A stretch of 6,888 bases of DNA from DASSHC01 sp035693105 (GTDB lineage Bacteria; Chloroflexota; Chloroflexia; Thermomicrobiales; Thermomicrobiaceae), in assembly GCA_035693105.1 (NCBI GenBank), contig DASSHC010000507.1:1-6888 (forward strand). The letters are read 5' to 3'. This document shows positions 4,771-6,888 of the stretch, piece after piece. Numbering within the stretch: position 1 is the first letter of the stretch; the number at the start of each line of letters is the position of its first letter. The position numbers and the translations under genes were made by a program. The notes under the pieces were generated by a model. The model made no database searches and was not told where the DNA came from. It saw only the letters and a program-made list of their open reading frames with translations.

Positions 4771-5847
4771 TTACGCGAGAGGGATGACCAGCGTCAGGTG
4801 GGCGGTCTCGTCGCCGGCCAGCTCGTAGTGCAGGTCGGCGGTGAGCTGCTCGATGCGGCGGCGCACGGTCTCGTCCTTCAAGAAGCGGGGAATCGCCTGG
4901 GCGCGGTCGCGATCGGGGCCGTAGGCTTCGACGCGGGCGAGCACCTGGGCATCCTCATAGCGCACCACCACGTCGATCTCGGTCGCGTCGTCGTCGGCCG
5001 CGGCGGCCGAGACCATCTGCTGCACCAGGCGGTAGAAGACCACGCGCAGCAGTTCCGGTAGCTTGTCGTCCGACTCGGGACCGGTGATGGTCGCGCGCAA
5101 CTGGCGCAGCCGGCTCAGTTCGTTCAGATAGCGGCGCAGCGTCGGCACGACCCCCAGCTCGCGCAGCACGACCGGACGCAGCTCATAGAGAAGGCGGCGC
5201 GTGTCGCGCAAGGCGCTCGTGGAGAGCCGGCGCAGTTCGGCCAGCTCGTCGGGGAGCGTCTCGGGGGTGCGCTCGAAGGTGCGCTCGCAAATCTCGGTAC
5301 GCAACACGATGTTGGCCAGGGCCTGGGCCGGGCCTTCGACAACCAATTGCGCCACGCGCAGCCGCTCATCCTCCTGCGCCTGAATGATCTCGGCGAAGGG
5401 GATCTCGGCGGGGCCGCGCCGCAGCATACGCGTGCGTGTGTCCTGGGCTGTGTTGCGCTCGTGCTCGACCTGCAACTGCGTATCCGCCAGCTCCAAGAGG
5501 AGTCGCAACTTCTCCTGATAGAGCGTGATGCTGGTCTGCCGCTCTTGCAACTGCTCGACCTGCCCACGCATCATCATCAACCGCAACTCGATCTCGTGGC
5601 TGGCGTGATACATGTCCTTGATGTCGCGGCGCGAGTAAGACTCGATGTTGCTCTCCATCTCGCGCTGCCGGTTGTTGAGCGCCATCTCGCGCTGCGTCAG
5701 GCGGTCGACCTCGGTCTGCGACTGGGCCAGCAGCAATTGGATCTCTTGCAGCGACTGCGAGACCTCAGTCAGCTCCGCACGGCACTCCTCGGCCAGCGCC
5801 TCAAGACGGCTGAGGAACTCTTTCGTTTGGGTCACCGGGACTGCCAT
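4771..5847 (-). CDS. DegS-like protein lacking kinase residues (pseudo-histidine kinase)
   Basis: A 358-residue soluble protein with the architecture of the Bacillus sensor kinase DegS. Residues about 8-145 form a long coiled coil resembling the DegS sensor domain, including RRDIKDMYHASHEIELRL (73-90). Residues about 156-245 match the HisKA_3 dimerisation domain: DERLRVA, then GPAQALANI (172-180) and YELRPVVLRELGVVPTLRRYL (221-241 region). In DegS the motif is IHDGPAQ; here it is VVEGPAQ, so the phosphoacceptor His is V170 and its Asp is E171. In the ATPase-like region (about 262-358) the N-box QEAVSNALKH reads QQMVSAAAAD (277, 281, 284 and 285 changed), and no DxGxG or G2 glycine box is seen. 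It probably cannot autophosphorylate and may act by binding a partner. No membrane segment. ATG 5847 has GGAGA at 5858-5854; a TTG at 5880 is less likely. No response regulator gene is in the window. Pilin genes follow on the same strand. Confidence 0.85.
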   Translation of the reverse strand: MAVPVTQTKEFLSRLEALAEECRAELTEVSQSLQEIQLLLAQSQTEVDRLTQREMALNNRQREMESNIESYSRRDIKDMYHASHEIELRLMMMRGQVEQLQERQTSITLYQEKLRLLLELADTQLQVEHERNTAQDTRTRMLRRGPAEIPFAEIIQAQEDERLRVAQLVVEGPAQALANIVLRTEICERTFERTPETLPDELAELRRLSTSALRDTRRLLYELRPVVLRELGVVPTLRRYLNELSRLRQLRATITGPESDDKLPELLRVVFYRLVQQMVSAAAADDDATEIDVVVRYEDAQVLARVEAYGPDRDRAQAIPRFLKDETVRRRIEQLTADLHYELAGDETAHLTLVIPLA

Positions 5848-5870
5848 GCATCGTCTCCGTTCGGCGATGT

Positions 5871-5913
5871 TGATCCGCAACCGACGTATGGTTGTAAGGT
5901 TAGGAGCGGATCA
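5871..5913. promoter_or_regulatory. Nested inverted repeats upstream of the DegS-like gene
   Basis: TGATCCGC (5871-5878) and GCGGATCA (5906-5913) are perfectly complementary. Inside them, CAACC (5878-5882) and GGTTG (5890-5894) form a second inverted repeat around GACGTAT. The element starts 24 bases before the DegS-like start codon and overlaps its candidate -10 region, a suitable place for an operator or a 5' RNA structure. Confidence 0.4.
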
Positions 5914-5925
5914 TCCCGGCGGCAA
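5897..5925 (-). promoter_or_regulatory. Candidate promoter of the DegS-like gene
   Basis: On the minus strand, TTGCCG (5925-5920) and TAACCT (5902-5897) are separated by 17 bases. The -35 is reasonable, the -10 weak (3 of 6). The start would fall near 5890, about 43 bases before the ATG and inside the inverted repeat. Confidence 0.3.
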
Positions 5926-6053
5926 CGGTACTGGAGTCCCAAGCCTGGGCGAAAAATGAGGCAGCGCGAAACTCCTAGGTGCGCCGGGCCGGTGCCGGAC
6001 GGTCAAGGAAGAGGTCGACGGGCGGCCGGGTTGTTGCGCGTCGAGGGACTTCA

Positions 6054-6083
6054 TTGACGAGGTGGGTTGCCGAACACTACAAT
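6054..6083 (+). promoter_or_regulatory. Sigma70-type promoter of tRNA-Gln
   Basis: TTGACG (6054-6059) and TACAAT (6078-6083), each 5 of 6 to consensus, are separated by 18 bases. Transcription would start near 6090, about 15 bases before the mature tRNA 5' end. This is the best promoter in the window, as expected for a stable RNA. Confidence 0.8.
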
Positions 6084-6104
6084 TCATGGTGCGCTCCGCG
6101 GCGC

Positions 6105-6175
6105 TGCCGGGTGGTGAAACGGTATCACAGGGGCCTTTGGAGCCTCTTTTCCAGGTTCGAATCCTGGCCCGGCAA
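6105..6175 (+). tRNA. trnQ: tRNA-Gln (anticodon TTG)
   Basis: A complete cloverleaf can be folded by hand. The acceptor stem is TGCCGGG with CCCGGCA (6105-6111, 6168-6174). The D stem is GTGA with TCAC (6114-6117, 6125-6128). The anticodon stem is GGGGC with GCCTC and the loop CTTTGGA gives anticodon TTG at 6137-6139. The variable region is TTTT, and the T arm is CCAGG-TTCGAAT-CCTGG (6151-6167). The discriminator is A6175. The next bases are CCT, so the terminal CCA is not encoded and must be added by nucleotidyltransferase. It reads CAA (and CAG by wobble) codons. No convincing terminator follows. Confidence 0.97.
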
Positions 6176-6240
6176 CCTTTGAGGCTGATGAACGAACACC
6201 TTTTCCCTTTGAGCCTCGTTACCAGCGACACCGGTCGCCC

Positions 6241-6266
6241 GAGAATCGAATTCTCAGACTGAGTCT
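6241..6266. repeat. Cluster of overlapping short palindromes
   Basis: GAGAAT-CGA-ATTCTC (6241-6255), CTCAG-A-CTGAG (6253-6263) and AGACT-G-AGTCT (6256-6266) overlap one another within 26 bases. The second and third are mutually exclusive structures. The cluster lies 66 bases after tRNA-Gln, with no neighbouring gene start. Confidence 0.4.
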
Positions 6267-6320
6267 CCGCGCTCTACGCATCGCGACGACGTGAAACACT
6301 AGCGATGAACATCGTTTGAA

Positions 6321-6402
6321 GAGATGCTTCGGCTGCGGCCTCAGCATGACAAAACAAAGATGGTCCCCTCCCCTGTCATCCTGAGCCGCAGCGAAGGATC
6401 TC
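6321..6402. repeat. Inverted pair of the dispersed intergenic repeat (REP/BIME-like)
   Basis: The right arm (6375-6402) begins GTCATCCTGAGCCGCAG and ends GAAGGATCTC. The left arm (6321-6350) is its reverse complement with 26 of 28 bases matching and two single-base insertions. They are separated by 24 bases. Together they could fold into a stem of about 28 bp. Related single copies are at 47-72 and 3796-3819. All copies lie between genes, the arrangement seen for REP/BIME elements. No transposase of the REP-associated type is in the window. Confidence 0.75.
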
Positions 6403-6583
6403 TCCGGACTCTCCCCGGTCATACGCAGTCGAGGATGAGGCCGTCTCTGGCCCTCACCACGCCAAATCGCAGCCCTTCAGCGGGCTTCGCGGACTCAGCC
6501 TCCGGATCCGACTCCGAACGGAGCCGGGTGTCACGAGTGACCAAGCTTGGGGAAAGAAAGCGACCGTGCGCGAATCACCTCAC

Positions 6584-6602
6584 CACGCCGCCGCCCGGCG
6601 TG
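6584..6602 (-). terminator. Hairpin directly after the DUF3090 gene
   Basis: CACGCCG and CGGCGTG form a 7-bp GC-rich stem with a 5-base loop, beginning at the base after the stop codon of the minus-strand DUF3090 gene. No T-run follows, so this is a GC-rich non-classical terminator at best. Confidence 0.5.
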
Positions 6603-6888
6603 TCACTCACGCGGCCAGGGGAGATGGCCGTTCTCGTGGGGGCAGACGTGGCCTTCGGGGCCGATCGGGGCGCCGCAGCGGGGGCAGCGTGGCCGGCCCG
6701 CCGCCACGACCTCGGCGATGCGGTCGGCCAGGGCCTTGGCGTTGGTCAGCGTGGCACGCCCGGCGAAGATCGGCTCGACTTCGTCCTCCTGCTCCACATC
6801 GTGGGCGAAAAGGGCGACGAGCTTGCGATCCTCGTCGAAGCCGATCGCCATCTTGCTCACCAGATATTCGGTGCCGCCGAGTGGGACC
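6603..6888 (-). CDS. DUF3090 family protein, C-terminal part (cut by window edge)
   Basis: About 95 residues are visible; the frame stays open to the window edge, so the N-terminal half (family length roughly 180-200) is missing. The C-terminal hallmark is GRPRCPRCGAPIGPEGHVCPHENGH: a CxxC pair, a third Cys and His residues that suggest a small metal-binding knuckle. Before it come IGFDEDRKLVALFAH and an acidic stretch, both typical of the family. DUF3090 proteins occur in Actinobacteria and Chloroflexota, often near a histidine-phosphatase-like gene and an SCO1664-family gene; their function is unknown to me. The GTG near 6860 is internal, not the start: the upstream in-frame codons read GGTEYLVSK, which continues the family similarity. 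The final residues are LPWPRE, followed by the terminator-like hairpin. Confidence 0.88.
   Translation of the reverse strand, partial: VPLGGTEYLVSKMAIGFDEDRKLVALFAHDVEQEDEVEPIFAGRATLTNAKALADRIAEVVAAGRPRCPRCGAPIGPEGHVCPHENGHLPWPRE

Larger units (their letters stand above)
6176..6583. other. Gene-free interval after tRNA-Gln
   Basis: No credible gene is visible in about 400 bases. The interval carries a weak GAGGCT/AGCCTC pairing (6181-6186 with 6212-6217), a cluster of overlapping small palindromes (6241-6266), the inverted pair of the dispersed repeat (6321-6402), a small AGCCC/GGGCT hairpin (6471-6486), CGGATCCG (6503-6510), a CTCCG/CGGAG hairpin (6512-6523), GTCAC/GTGAC (6530-6541) and the 10-bp palindrome CCAAGCTTGG (6541-6550). 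The density of small palindromes is notable, but none has an assigned function. Confidence 0.55.

Noticed and set aside
5347..6057. A 236-codon plus-strand open frame opposite the DegS-like gene
   Set aside because: Leu/Gln-rich mirror of the coiled-coil coding strand, with no ribosome-binding site or family similarity.
6181..6217. GAGGCT/AGCCTC pairing as a terminator for tRNA-Gln
   Set aside because: Only 6 bp closing a loop of 25 bases, with the T-rich stretch inside the loop rather than after the stem.

Overview
The window is GC-rich bacterial chromosome with tightly packed, ATG/GTG-started genes. The gene set (a DUF3090 protein, a DegS-like regulator, Flp/Tad-type pilins, a CIRCE-controlled dnaJ apart from hrcA or dnaK) fits Chloroflexota, perhaps a Thermomicrobia/Sphaerobacter-like lineage. 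An actinobacterium is the main alternative. This placement is from memory of families and gene content, not from a search. No insertion sequence, phage gene or CRISPR array is visible.

Layout. 173-2321 (+): a PTPS-fold protein, then an ADP-ribosylglycohydrolase-family protein whose stop overlaps the GTG start of a HAD phosphatase by 4 bp. 2318-3610 (+): a near-perfect CIRCE operator that contains the HAD stop codon, a good sigma70-type promoter, a leader with three hairpins, and dnaJ. 3611-4078: gene-free, with a degenerate interspersed repeat and a 46-bp perfect palindrome. 4079-4542 (-): two short Flp-type pilin genes separated by a strong hairpin and preceded by a structured leader. 4771-5847 (-): a protein with the DegS sensor coiled coil and the DegS dimerisation motif, but with the phosphoacceptor His and the ATP-binding residues replaced. 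6054-6175 (+): promoter and tRNA-Gln(TTG). 6176-6602: gene-free, with an inverted pair of the interspersed repeat. 6603-6888 (-): C-terminal half of a DUF3090 protein, cut by the window edge.

How the parts may work together. The glycohydrolase and HAD genes are translationally coupled and could act in succession on an ADP-ribosyl or phosphosugar compound (inference). dnaJ is probably under HrcA heat-shock control. The DegS-like protein and the pilins share a strand, and the pilin leader may be regulatory. A recurring theme is family members lacking canonical catalytic residues: the PTPS homologue (no Cys/Asp/His triad), the glycohydrolase (TGDT in place of TDDT) and, most clearly, the DegS-like protein. 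The last is the best candidate for an undescribed regulatory system.
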